This document shows positions 35,859 through 46,100 of a DNA stretch of 62,684 nucleotides, one piece after another. Source of the stretch: JBCDBL01 sp039183635 (GTDB taxonomy: Bacteria; Pseudomonadota; Alphaproteobacteria; Caulobacterales; Parvularculaceae); NCBI GenBank assembly GCA_039183635.1, contig JBCDBL010000004.1:1-62684 (forward strand), written 5' to 3'. Numbering within the stretch: position 1 is the stretch's first letter; each line of letters opens with the position of its first letter. A model generated the notes under the pieces. That model saw nothing but the letters and a program-made list of their open reading frames with translations, searched no databases and had not been told where the DNA came from. The position numbers were made by a program, and so were the translations under genes.

Positions 35859-37229
35859 CTAAGGCGCTGCAGTCTCAAGACGCCGACCCGTTTGAGCCCA
35901 CCGGCCTGGATTAATTTTCATACGATCGTCTTCAAAGACAATCACAAACGGATAGCGTTCTGGCACGACGTAACGTCCGTCCGGCAATGGATGCAGTTGC
36001 GTCCACGATTTTTTATCGATGGAGAAGACATCTCTGCTTCCGCTTGCGCGGGCGACGAGTTTCCCCCGGCGATAGGCGACCCGCAAGCTTACCTCGTCGC
36101 TGAAAATATAATCTCCAGCATGCGACTGAAGCGTCTCAGGGGCTGGCTCGAACGACAGGTCAATAGCAGGCGCGCGCGGCTGTTCCGGGACAGAGCTCAA
36201 GATTGCATCCCAAGCGACCTCGCCGGCGATAACGCCCAACTCAATAGGCTCGAACGCTGTCTTTTCTACTTCGCCTGTACTGACGGCGTAAAGCACATCG
36301 CCATCAAAAACAGTCGAGTATGGCTGTATGGCGCGCGCCATTGACGTATGGGCTTGCACAGCCAGGCGTTTAAGATCCACTGGCGTCATCTTCTGATTGA
36401 CAACAACGAGCGTCAGGGTTGTATTTTTTCGTTCCGGCCCCTGCCAATCTCCGTCCTTGGTCGCCGGATAGGAGGTCAGCAAGTCTTTTGCATAGAGATC
36501 TTCCGGCCAGTCCTCGCCCCCATAGCACGCAACGACGCGGCCATCGCGATCGACAATTACGCCAAGGGCGTTCACCACTGTGAATACAGCGATTTTCACA
36601 TCACCAATTTGACGGAACGCGCCGCCCTGACCCGATTTTGCATTGCAATCGAAAAACCCTCCGGAAACGGCCAAACGGCCGCCGCCATGGGCCCCGAGGG
36701 CGAAAACACCCGGCCGTGCAGCGCGATAAGCAGCCTGCCCCAACCGTTTATCGGGATAGATTTCGTTGAACCGGCGCGGCCCGAGATCATATATCACCGA
36801 CCCGACAGACATGGCGAGATTGGGAACCTCTCCCCAGGCGACAGCATCGCGCACGCCGTCATCTATCAACGCCGTGGCGACCCCTGTCACCGCTTCTAAT
36901 CCGTACCAGGACCCTCCCGCAAAAACGACGGTGTCCAGTTCGGCGTATTTATAGCCAAGCTCCATATAGGGCGCATTCACTGTACCCGGTCCGCCCCCGC
37001 GCACATCTATCGCGACATGAACTTTGCGCCCAAACCGAAAAACCGTAGCCCCTGTCGGGCCCGCCTCATACTCGGCCGTGCCAATTTCAAGAATAGGCCA
37101 GTCGAATTCCAAAAGCGTCTCGCCGCTGTTGAGGGTGATCTCCAATTCATCCTGCGGCCCGCCCGCAGCCACCGCCGCCGCGTTCGCTCCCAAACCGAAC
37201 AACAGCGCGGCGCAGACATTTTTGAACAT
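35859..37229 (-). CDS. NylC-type autoproteolytic oligoamide hydrolase, exported, with C-terminal extension
   Basis: A 456-residue P1/NylC-family hydrolase. Residues 1–22 look like a signal peptide (ALLFGLGANAAAVAAG), so it is likely periplasmic. The core aligns, from memory, with 6-aminohexanoate-oligomer endohydrolase NylC along its length: YEAGPTGATV, FAGGSWYGLEA, YPDKRLGQAA, GQGGAFRQIGDV, and IQPYSTVFDGD versus NylC IQPFHTDMDGD. The self-cleavage point is N269/T270-T271, aligning with NylC Asn266/Thr267, so Thr270 should become the N-terminal nucleophile. A segment of about 110 residues follows the NylC core (LQSHAGDYIF…FEDDRMKINPGRW), resembling the small C-terminal lipocalin-like module of some beta-lactamase-fold esterases. 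GAGGAG lies 8 bp before the ATG. Confidence 0.85.
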   Translation of the reverse strand: MFKNVCAALLFGLGANAAAVAAGGPQDELEITLNSGETLLEFDWPILEIGTAEYEAGPTGATVFRFGRKVHVAIDVRGGGPGTVNAPYMELGYKYAELDTVVFAGGSWYGLEAVTGVATALIDDGVRDAVAWGEVPNLAMSVGSVIYDLGPRRFNEIYPDKRLGQAAYRAARPGVFALGAHGGGRLAVSGGFFDCNAKSGQGGAFRQIGDVKIAVFTVVNALGVIVDRDGRVVACYGGEDWPEDLYAKDLLTSYPATKDGDWQGPERKNTTLTLVVVNQKMTPVDLKRLAVQAHTSMARAIQPYSTVFDGDVLYAVSTGEVEKTAFEPIELGVIAGEVAWDAILSSVPEQPRAPAIDLSFEPAPETLQSHAGDYIFSDEVSLRVAYRRGKLVARASGSRDVFSIDKKSWTQLHPLPDGRYVVPERYPFVIVFEDDRMKINPGRWAQTGRRLETAAP

Positions 37230-37367
37230 TCAAATACTCCTCTGTCGAACTTACTTTAAGGCTGCAGACATCTCTCTTAAGCGGCTAGAGCGGATCTGCG
37301 TTCAATACGGTGCTTTAAACGCAACATCGAAACGCCGCCATCTGTCAACACGCGCCGCCCCCATCTG

Positions 37368-39431
37368 TTAGGCATCAAACACGACAGGCTCAAACCGCAC
37401 CCCCTCCCCCCTATCGGTCGCGCGCCCAAAGGCCCGCGCAAATCTGTGACCGTCAAACACAGCCTGGGCGATGGGACCTGGCGCAACGCAATCGCCAATC
37501 CGCGATACAGACTGAATTCCTGCGTCCCGCCAGTCGCATTCCCGCGCCTTTAAGCCTTCGTAAAGCGAAACATTGGGCGCTGCGAACGTCGCCATAACAA
37601 CCCGGTCGACGTCCAATATCGTCGCGTTGGTTGAGTATAAATGTTCCAAGCGCACTTGCCGGTCTTGCAGGTTCGTAATATTGACTGACGTTATAATCTG
37701 TATGCTCTGCTTTGCTAAGCGCTTTTGGATATGGGGAAATTCAAGCGTGTTCCGCGTCCAGGCGGAAGCTTCTGCAGCCGGCGTCGCCAAGACGACATCG
37801 CAGCCCTGCTGTCGAAGCGCCTCGGCGAGGGCGCCCCCCATATAATAATGATCGTCGTCAAATACCAAAACCCGTCCATTGAACGCGCCGCCATCTAGAA
37901 CATGATCGGCGCTCACCACCCACTCCGCTTCTGCACCCTGTATTGGCGCCGTATTGGCGCGACCGACGCCATCTTTGCGCCAGGCTGCGCCTGTGGCGAG
38001 AACGATATGCGGCACGCCGAGTTCTAGTATCTCCTCCGCACTGAGCACATTACCTCTGTAAATTTCAACATTGGCGGCTTGCTGCAAATGGTGAACCCGA
38101 TAATCAGCAACCCGCCCCCAGGCCGAAAGTCCTGGCAATCGCCGTTCTTTGCGGACACGCCCGCCAAGGTCCGCGTCCGCCTCAGCCAAGAGCACATCAA
38201 CGCCGCGACGCGCAAGGGTGAGAGCCGCTTCAAGACCTGCCGGACCTGATCCGATAATTAGTACAGGATCGGAACTATTAATATGCGGTGCGGTCTCAGG
38301 ATGCCAGCCTCGACTCCACTCCACGCCGATGGTCGGGTTTTGGGTGCAGCGTATAGGCGCCGCGAGAACCACATTCGTCGTACAGATATTGCAACCGATA
38401 CATTCCCGAATATCCTCAATCCGGTTCTCTTCAATCTTCTTGGGTAAAAACGGGTCGGCAATGGAAGGGCGCGCGGCGCCGATAAAGTCAAGAACGCCCC
38501 TGCGCACAAGCGCCGCCATCCGGTCCGCAGACGTATAACGGCCAACGCCGACAATAGGTTTTGTCGTCGCTTTACTGACAAAGGCGGTAAACTCTTCCTG
38601 ATAGCCCTCTTCAAAAAATCGGGATGGGCCGGAATCATTTGACCAGTCGCTTAAATTCACGTCCCACAGGTCCGGCTCCTCTGCAAGGCTTTCTATAATG
38701 TCGCGGCTTTCACCGTCCGCACAAAGGCCGTCTTGTCCGCGCCGTTCATCGACGGCGAACCGGATAGCAACAGCTGCTTTGCCGGCCGCCGCCTCCTTCG
38801 CATCCTCAAGGACCTCCCGCAACAGGCGGATACGGTTGTCAAGAGAGCCGCCATACTCATCTGTCCGGTGATTATATCGCAGCAACAAAAATTGCATCAA
38901 CAAAGAAAGATCATGAGCGCAATAGACATAAACGATATCAACGCCGGCGGTGACGGCCCTGCGGACAGCAGCCTTATGCCATTCCCGCAGGGCCTTGATA
39001 TCCGCCTTATCCATGGCCCGTGTCGCATAGGGCCCGACACCCGTATAGGGCAAAACATCCGGTCCAAGCGGGTAATCCCGCGTCAGCCTGTTTGCGGCGC
39101 TTTTGCCTGCATGGCTAAGTTCCAGACCAAACAGCGCGTCATAGCGGTGAACGCCGTCGGCCAGACGGGCGATGAACGGTATGTCGTTGTCGCAATAGAG
39201 GCGCAAGTGCGGCGTCGGCGCATGATCGGCCGAGGGGTGAATCATGCATTCCTCACCGCAAACAACCCCCCATCCGCCTTCGGCTTTTATCTCCCGATAG
39301 CGAATGGCGTGATTTGGATAGGCATAGCCCATGCCTGTGGCGTGCGGTGTCTGATAAAATCTGTTTTTCGCCTGAACGGGGCCAATCTGAACAGGTTCAA
39401 AAAGAATTGAATACGGATTTTCATACCCCAT
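37368..39431 (-). CDS. Trimethylamine-dehydrogenase-like flavoprotein (OYE family, Fe-S)
   Basis: A 687-residue enzyme: an N-terminal FMN TIM barrel (1–340), a [4Fe-4S] site C-x2-C-x2-C-x11-C (CIGCNICTTN to IRCTQN), and a C-terminal FAD/NAD-like fold beginning LIIGSGPAGLEAALTLARRG. Its closest characterised relatives by recall are trimethylamine and dimethylamine dehydrogenases (matching FYQTPH, DIVYVY-AHD, DSGPSRF, GVGRYTS, RPSIADPFLP). The triad Tyr/His/Asp is kept. The residue aligning with Cys30, which covalently holds FMN in TMADH, is Ala31, and Tyr60 of the substrate bowl is Glu61. It therefore probably oxidises a different, perhaps primary or charged, amine. Confidence 0.85.
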   Translation of the reverse strand: MGYENPYSILFEPVQIGPVQAKNRFYQTPHATGMGYAYPNHAIRYREIKAEGGWGVVCGEECMIHPSADHAPTPHLRLYCDNDIPFIARLADGVHRYDALFGLELSHAGKSAANRLTRDYPLGPDVLPYTGVGPYATRAMDKADIKALREWHKAAVRRAVTAGVDIVYVYCAHDLSLLMQFLLLRYNHRTDEYGGSLDNRIRLLREVLEDAKEAAAGKAAVAIRFAVDERRGQDGLCADGESRDIIESLAEEPDLWDVNLSDWSNDSGPSRFFEEGYQEEFTAFVSKATTKPIVGVGRYTSADRMAALVRRGVLDFIGAARPSIADPFLPKKIEENRIEDIRECIGCNICTTNVVLAAPIRCTQNPTIGVEWSRGWHPETAPHINSSDPVLIIGSGPAGLEAALTLARRGVDVLLAEADADLGGRVRKERRLPGLSAWGRVADYRVHHLQQAANVEIYRGNVLSAEEILELGVPHIVLATGAAWRKDGVGRANTAPIQGAEAEWVVSADHVLDGGAFNGRVLVFDDDHYYMGGALAEALRQQGCDVVLATPAAEASAWTRNTLEFPHIQKRLAKQSIQIITSVNITNLQDRQVRLEHLYSTNATILDVDRVVMATFAAPNVSLYEGLKARECDWRDAGIQSVSRIGDCVAPGPIAQAVFDGHRFARAFGRATDRGEGVRFEPVVFDA

Positions 39432-39657
39432 ACCCGCAGTCCGCTTTTAGAAACGCAATTTGCGGCGGCAACCTGTTATGCGCACACCACGTCGTGCCGA
39501 GCCTTATTCCGCTGTTTTATTGTAAAACCCGCAGACCTGCCGGTAAGTTGCCAATTTTGCACCTGAAACGCTATCTTTAGCACTGCTGCGGATTACTTCA
39601 TCGGCCGGAGCGGCTGGTAGACTGTTTAAAATGCATGCGTGCGGGAAGGCCAAACTT

Positions 39658-42183
39658 ATGAATTTGAAAAAGATACTGATCACACTAGCAGCCATTATTA
39701 CGGTTACGGCCAGTGTTGGCGGGTTTATCATTTATAATCGGACCGGCTATCTGGATGTTTCCGGAGAACGAACCATCAAAACATCGCTTGTTTCAACCAC
39801 GGTCGATGTTTACCGGGACGCATACGGGGTTCCTCACATATTTGGCGATCGTCTTGAAGACATACTTTTTGCGTCTGGATATGCGATGGCTGAAGACCGC
39901 CTTTTCCAAATTGAAATGACCGTAAGGGCGGCAACGGGGCGCCTTGCCGAACTGTTCGGTCCGGATTTGATAGAACCTGACAAGCTTGCGCGCCAGAACG
40001 GCTACACGCGCAGTGATCTTGACGGCATGATTGCGAATATGCCTGCCCCCGAACGGCGCGCCTTCAAATCCATGGTTGCAGGAATCAATCTCTATGTCGA
40101 TGAAGCCTTGTCGGATCCGAAAGCAAAACTGCCGTTTGAGTTCAAAACCTCCAAGATTGAACTTGACCGCTACGAAGAGTCTGAAATTCTCGCAGGCATC
40201 ACGCTCATATTGCGCTACTTCGGCGTGTCCGGCGGACGGGAGATCACCAATCAGGCCTTCTTCGATGAACTGATCGAGAAATACGATCCACAAACGGCGC
40301 AACTTATTTTTGATGATATTTTGCCCTTGACCGACCCGGACGCCTACGCAACCACTCTCGATGCGCCGCAAGGAGATGCGCAGCTGTCCAAACAGTTCCT
40401 GCGCCATGAGGGGGCGAGCCTGTCCCCATCCGGCCGTAAAGCAGCCGCAGAGCACGCGCAACGCGTATTCGCGACAAAAAAGGCTCATGCGCGCATCGGC
40501 TTGTCCGAAGGTGCAAGCAGAACAATCCTCATTGGGCCTGAACGGTCCGCAACCGGAAACCCTTTGATGATGCAGGCGACAGCAGACGGCGGCGACCTTC
40601 ATCTTGTCGGGCCGAACTTTAATTTCTCTGGTTTGAATATCCGCCCACTCGGCATTCCGGTCATGGGACGGGGTGAAAACATTGGATTGCTGATCACCAC
40701 CGGTGAACGCGATACGCGCGATACGTTTTTTGTCGAAACACAAGCCAATGACAAATACGCCTACCGCTATGACGGCGCATGGCGCGATATGGAGGTTCGG
40801 ACCGAGACCATTCTCGTAAAGGGGCAGGAGCCGGTAACGTTTAAACTGGCCCGTACAGTTCATGGGCCAGTTATTTTATGGGATGAAGAGCGCAATATCG
40901 CCTACACGCAACGCTGGGCTATGTGGGGAAAAGAAGCTGACGTTTGGGCGGGTACGCTGCGGTTCATCCAAAGCGATTCCGCCGGCGCTATAAAGGACAC
41001 GCTGCCACGCGTCGCCTCAACGAGTAGCAATATCTCCTATGCGGACGTTAACGGCGATTTCGGCTTCCGCCATATGGGCGATCTGCCGCAACGCGCGCCC
41101 GACGCCGATCCGCGATTGCCGGCGAACGGCGACGGCAGTCAAGACTGGGACGGTTTTGTGCCGGCTGATGCGGCGCCTGTGCTTTACAACCCTGAAAAAG
41201 GGTATGTCATGGTGTGGAACAACAGCCCCGCGCCCGGAACCCAATATGGCGACCGCAGCAGATGGGGAAAGCATTTCCGTACGCATCTTCCCGTCAGTCT
41301 CATAGAAAATAGCGGCAAAATCTCTATCGACGACCTTAAACGGTACAATGAAATTCTCGGGCGGTCCTTTTACAGCGTCGATCTTAATCTCACCTCGCCG
41401 CGGTTTTTCGATCTGTATTTTGAAGAGGTCATCGCCCAGTCAGACGACGACAAGGTGAAAGAGGCCGCCCGTCTGATGATGGCGTGGGATGGTTTGTTTG
41501 TGGACGGCGATGAAGATGGCTTCTACGACGCGCCAGGACTGCCGATTTTTCTTGAATGGCGCAAGGCGGCGCTGGCGGCGATCTTTAACGACGATATCGG
41601 CGAATGGTGGCGCACCCTTGATGAAAAAACATACATTCCCTATCAAACGTCCTTGCTGATCCGCGCCTTGGAGGGTGACGCGGCAGGGGCCCCCATGGAG
41701 TATGATTATTTTAACGGACGCGCGCGTGCGGACATCGTAGAAGACAGCATAAAACAAACGCTGGACACCCTCGCGGCGGACTATGCGGGAAAAGAACTCT
41801 CCGCATGGAAGGCGCCGGTTTTCTGGCGTTATCTGGACGACACGACGGAACCGAAAGACAAACCCATGCTGCTGCCAGGGCGGGCGACGACCTATGCCGG
41901 AGCCGCCACGCAGCTCGGGCACCTGCCGAAGGCGATTGTCGACAACGGCATGCCGGACTGGACCGCCATCATGGAAATCAATCCCGATACGCCATATTAT
42001 TACAGCGCAACCCCGAGCGGCGGCCAAAGCTGGTTTATAAACACGGCATGGAAAGCCAGTCCGCACATTCGAGACCAATATGCGTTGCACAATAAATTCG
42101 AATATAAAACCGTTTCTATTGAACCATCGAAAATCAAGGAAAATTATGTGTCTCATACACGTATAACAATGGCTGCGCCATAA
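39658..42183 (+). CDS. Penicillin-acylase-family (S45) amide hydrolase, membrane-anchored precursor
   Basis: An 841-residue Ntn-hydrolase precursor. The N-terminal hydrophobic segment (LITLAAIITVTASVGGFIIY) acts as anchor or signal. The alpha region has YRDAYGVPHIFG and YAMAEDRLFQIE, family hallmarks. Autocleavage should expose Ser287 in EGAS-RTILIG, followed by SATGNPLM; most family members have Ser-Asn here, so Ser-Arg is unusual. The beta region has GRGENIGLLITTGERDTRDTF and VHGPVI. GGGAAGG precedes the ATG at 39658. Family members hydrolyse penicillins, acyl-homoserine lactones or other N-acyl compounds; the substrate here is unknown. Confidence 0.9.
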   Translation: MNLKKILITLAAIITVTASVGGFIIYNRTGYLDVSGERTIKTSLVSTTVDVYRDAYGVPHIFGDRLEDILFASGYAMAEDRLFQIEMTVRAATGRLAELFGPDLIEPDKLARQNGYTRSDLDGMIANMPAPERRAFKSMVAGINLYVDEALSDPKAKLPFEFKTSKIELDRYEESEILAGITLILRYFGVSGGREITNQAFFDELIEKYDPQTAQLIFDDILPLTDPDAYATTLDAPQGDAQLSKQFLRHEGASLSPSGRKAAAEHAQRVFATKKAHARIGLSEGASRTILIGPERSATGNPLMMQATADGGDLHLVGPNFNFSGLNIRPLGIPVMGRGENIGLLITTGERDTRDTFFVETQANDKYAYRYDGAWRDMEVRTETILVKGQEPVTFKLARTVHGPVILWDEERNIAYTQRWAMWGKEADVWAGTLRFIQSDSAGAIKDTLPRVASTSSNISYADVNGDFGFRHMGDLPQRAPDADPRLPANGDGSQDWDGFVPADAAPVLYNPEKGYVMVWNNSPAPGTQYGDRSRWGKHFRTHLPVSLIENSGKISIDDLKRYNEILGRSFYSVDLNLTSPRFFDLYFEEVIAQSDDDKVKEAARLMMAWDGLFVDGDEDGFYDAPGLPIFLEWRKAALAAIFNDDIGEWWRTLDEKTYIPYQTSLLIRALEGDAAGAPMEYDYFNGRARADIVEDSIKQTLDTLAADYAGKELSAWKAPVFWRYLDDTTEPKDKPMLLPGRATTYAGAATQLGHLPKAIVDNGMPDWTAIMEINPDTPYYYSATPSGGQSWFINTAWKASPHIRDQYALHNKFEYKTVSIEPSKIKENYVSHTRITMAAP

Positions 42184-42288
42184 CGCTTGCACACCGTCAA
42201 GCTCTTGTGTTGGGGCCTGCAGCTCCGCCTCAGGCCGACAGTCGCGCATAAATCATATTAATCCTGCGCTGATTGCACCTGTTCCGTG

Positions 42289-43167
42289 TCAATCATGGGC
42301 AAGGCGAAACCCTACGGTAAAATACCCCTCAGCCGTCCGCCCCGGCAACCGAAAGCGTACGGACATATAGTCCGAGGCGTCACCGTAAGAGCCTCCCCTC
42401 ACGACGTGTTCTGTCGATTTCTCACAAGATATACGCGCTGCGCCATTGGCAGGCGCCCCGAAATAATTTTCATGATAGCAATCCGCTTGCCATTCCCAAA
42501 CATTACCGCGTACGTCAAAAAGTCCGTACTTGTCAGGCGGGAAAGATTTGATAGGCGATGTGCGCACCCATTGGTCTGCACCGCCGGTTTCACCGCCGCA
42601 ACACTCCTCCTTGCCGATATTGGCGTTGTTATGAGTGATAGCGCCACCCTGCGCAGAGCCAATTCCGCCTGTGGACGCGACATATTCCCACTCCGCCTCA
42701 GATGGCAGCCTGTAGGAACGGCCTGTCTCAGCATTTAACCAGGCGATGTAAGCCTGAGCATCGGCCCAGCTAATGCAGAGCACCGGATGGTTTTCGTCCT
42801 GCAGGAATCCCGGGTCATTCCAATTGCGACCCCGTGCAATATGCCAACTTGTCGTATCCGTATAAATATTGCAAAGCCCTTCCGAAACATGCCCCGTATC
42901 GTCCGCAAAGCGCCTGAACTCTCCCACACTCACCTCTGCAACCGCCATCTGAAACGGAGCGGAGAACGTCACCGTGTGTTTCGGCCCCTCCACATCGCCA
43001 TACCCGCGATTGACCCATTCGCCCATTTCAAAGCTGCCTGCAGGGATAACGACCATGTCAGGACAGAGTTCACAAACGCCTGCGCCTTGCACGTCTGCTT
43101 GCGTGCTGGAAGCTGCAACAAACGCAGCCAGTGAAACGTACAACGCCGCCTGTTGCATTCTTCTCAT
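42289..43167 (-). CDS. Exported SUMF1/FGE-fold protein lacking FGE catalytic cysteines
   Basis: A 292-residue protein with a signal peptide (MRRMQQAALYVSLAAFVAAS) and one formylglycine-generating-enzyme (SUMF1) domain: MVVIPAGSFEMGEW, HPVLCISWADAQAYIAWL, YRLPSEAEWEYVA, GLFDVRGNVWEWQAD and VVRGGSYGDASDYMSVRFR. The RGGS motif is intact, but the Cys pair used by true FGE is missing, so it should not activate sulfatases. It starts 2 bp after the stop of the amidohydrolase gene (ATG at 43165–43167), so the two are co-translated. A structural or ligand-binding role beside the amidohydrolase is possible. Confidence 0.88.
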   Translation of the reverse strand: MRRMQQAALYVSLAAFVAASSTQADVQGAGVCELCPDMVVIPAGSFEMGEWVNRGYGDVEGPKHTVTFSAPFQMAVAEVSVGEFRRFADDTGHVSEGLCNIYTDTTSWHIARGRNWNDPGFLQDENHPVLCISWADAQAYIAWLNAETGRSYRLPSEAEWEYVASTGGIGSAQGGAITHNNANIGKEECCGGETGGADQWVRTSPIKSFPPDKYGLFDVRGNVWEWQADCYHENYFGAPANGAARISCEKSTEHVVRGGSYGDASDYMSVRFRLPGRTAEGYFTVGFRLAHD

Positions 43168-43169
43168 GC

Positions 43170-46100
43170 TTATTCCCCCGCCCAGGCTGGATTCCAATCT
43201 ATTCCGTGAGTTTCCAAAAGCTCCCAATAGAATTTCCCACGCGGAACATCATAGTTACCGATTTCATTCATCGTATACGCATCGTAAAGACGACCGTTCA
43301 TCATGGTGTATCTAACACTATTTGTATTGCGGATATCTTCGAGAGGGTTTTTGTCAAGCACAATGAGATCTGCAAGTTTTCCTGGTTCAATCGAGCCCAA
43401 TTGATGATCAAGTCCATACGTTTTTGCGCCATTGATCGTCGCGCCTCTCAGGATCGCTTCAGGCGCCATGCCGCCTTCTGCAAGCAGGATCATTTCCCAA
43501 TGCATGGCCAACCCTGCGACTTGGCCATGGGATCCCACATTGACAATGACGCCTCGCTTCTCAAGGTCCGTCATCGTCCGGCCGACCGAGCGGAAGCCAA
43601 TGTCGTATAGTTCATCAGAAACGTTGATCGTATGCATGCATCGCACATGCATAGGCGCGCCAGCTTCGCCCATGATGGGATTATATGAATTGTTCACATC
43701 GGGAACAAAGCTCCTGATTTTGACCTCGTCCTTCAGATCCTCTGTCTGATAGATGAAATTCTCACCGAACAATTCACCGAACACTACAATCAACGTCGGC
43801 GTAATCGAGACATCCGACGCGGCGAACAGATTCTGCAAATCCTGATAATATGTATCGACCGGCAAATTGTGTTCCAGATTTGTATGACCATCTATTACCA
43901 TACTGATATTTGCAAAGAATTGCCCCGCCCCCTCTGCATCAACCATAAACCCGGCCTCGCGCGCGGCCTCCAGCAACCACTGTCGTTCCGACCGCGTAGG
44001 CATTTTATAGCTTTTTATAATGGATGGCCCTTGTTCTGTACGTCGTCGCAGGATCGTCTTAGCATCCTCTTTAGATTTTATCGGGTGATAGACGCCGCCC
44101 CAACGGCCCTTGACGCCATGAACGACATGGGCGGACGACAGCCATCGCGGCCCGACAAGCTCCCCCGCCAACGTCATTTCTGCAGATTCATAACTCAACA
44201 GATCATTAGAGTAAGGATCGAAATTTGTCGTGACGCCATACGCCAAAGCGGCATAACGGGTGGGCTGCTTTACCGGCATCACGCCAACGCCATAGCAGCA
44301 ATCAATATGACCATGGGCGTCGAACAAACCCGGCATTATGGTTTTGCCGCTAATATCAATGACGGCGGCCCCTTTGGGAATCTTGATCCGGCGCTGCGGT
44401 CCGACCGCTTTAATGCGGTTGCCCTCGACGAGTACGACGCCGTTCTCGATCACCTTCCCCTCGATGGGGATCACCCGTCCCCCGATAAATGCAACGACGC
44501 CTTCCGGCCGGTCCGCTGGCAAGCTAAAACCTAGATCGTAAAGGCGCGCGCCTTTTTCATTAGACGGCACATCGACCCCATATAGGCCCGGGCCGAGGGT
44601 CCACATGAGTTTTGACGAATCCGCCGACCAGGTCATATCATAACCGCCAAGTTCGCTCACCCTGCGCACGGCGCCATTATCGTCAGATGTAACTTTGACC
44701 GCATCCGCCATGTCATCAAATGGAACGAGATGCAGAAAATTATATTCTTTAAACGCCAGCCATTTAAGATCTGGACTTATGGATATATCGAGCACGTCAT
44801 AGGATTGAGTAAAAGCGTGTTCACGCTCATCTTTTCCATCTATCCGAATACTGCGCAGCGTATCCAGCTTGCCTGCGGCGTTAGCTTCTGTGCGAAAATA
44901 AACACGCTCCCCATCGGGAGAAAAACGCAATACTTCAGTCGCCTGGCCCAGCCATGCGGCCATTTCATCGGAAAGGTTCAGAACATAAACGCCAGGTTCG
45001 GGTCCGGGCGCGCTCATAGAGAAATCAGGCGCCATAATGCGGTACGCAAGTCTGGTTCCGTCCGGTGAAAAAACAGGCTCGCGAATGACGCCTGGACTGC
45101 GCGCCAGCAGCTGCGTTCGCCCTGTTGCAATATGTTTGCTTAGAAGTTCGCTGCCTGTTTCATCATGCCAGGAAACAAAGGCAAGATGCTGTCCATCCGG
45201 CGACCAGGCCGCATCAAATTCGCCATTTTGGGAATCCGTCAACCGTTGGGCGACTCCGCGTTCATGGAGCCCCTTTGTCCAAAGTTTGCCGACAGCGCGG
45301 AACACCGCCGCACCGGCGTCCGGTGAAACCGTAAGCCCCCGTAAAGTGCGTACGGTAACCGTCTCCGGCGCTAAGTCCTGTTTGAAACGAACGGCCGGTT
45401 GTAACGTGTGCTGCGATGTCGCTTCAAAGGGTATCACATCGGCCTTACCGGTTTCGGTATCGACCTTCAGCAGCTTGCCTTTCGCCCATATCGCTATATG
45501 ACGGTTATCAGGAAACCAATCATAAGCTGGGTAGTAATGCTCCTGAGGCAGATAATCACCTTGTAGATCTCGGCTGAGCCCGGCATATAGCGGACGCTGC
45601 GTCTTTGTTTCTACGTCGGAGGCAAATAAAACCGTTCTCGCGCCCAAGCGGCGCACAAACGCCACCTGTTTGCCGTCCGGTGAGACTTGCGCTGTTGAAG
45701 CCCCGCCAAACCCCGTAATGTAAGGGCGTTTCCAGGATGGCGATTTATGTTTAAAGACAGAACTCTCATCACCGGTCATGCTGGGTCGTTCCGGCTCCAG
45801 GTCATGCCGCATGATTGCAAAATTCTTAAGGCCGGTGTTCATAAATACATAATGATCGCCACCAATCCGTTCAGAATAGTACAGATAGCGGCCATCGGGA
45901 GAAAAACGTGGTTCCTGCACGTCTTTTCGCGAAGTTGGAGGCGCGATGATGAGTTCATCTACGTCGCCATCCAGGGAGAAGCGCCGGATTTCAGATCCAT
46001 AAACGCGCGGCGCTTCGGGGTGGGTGACCACCGCGGCGATGGAGTTCCCATCAGGCGCCCAAGTCGGGCCCGTTATGACGACGCCCTCGCTCTTTGTAAT

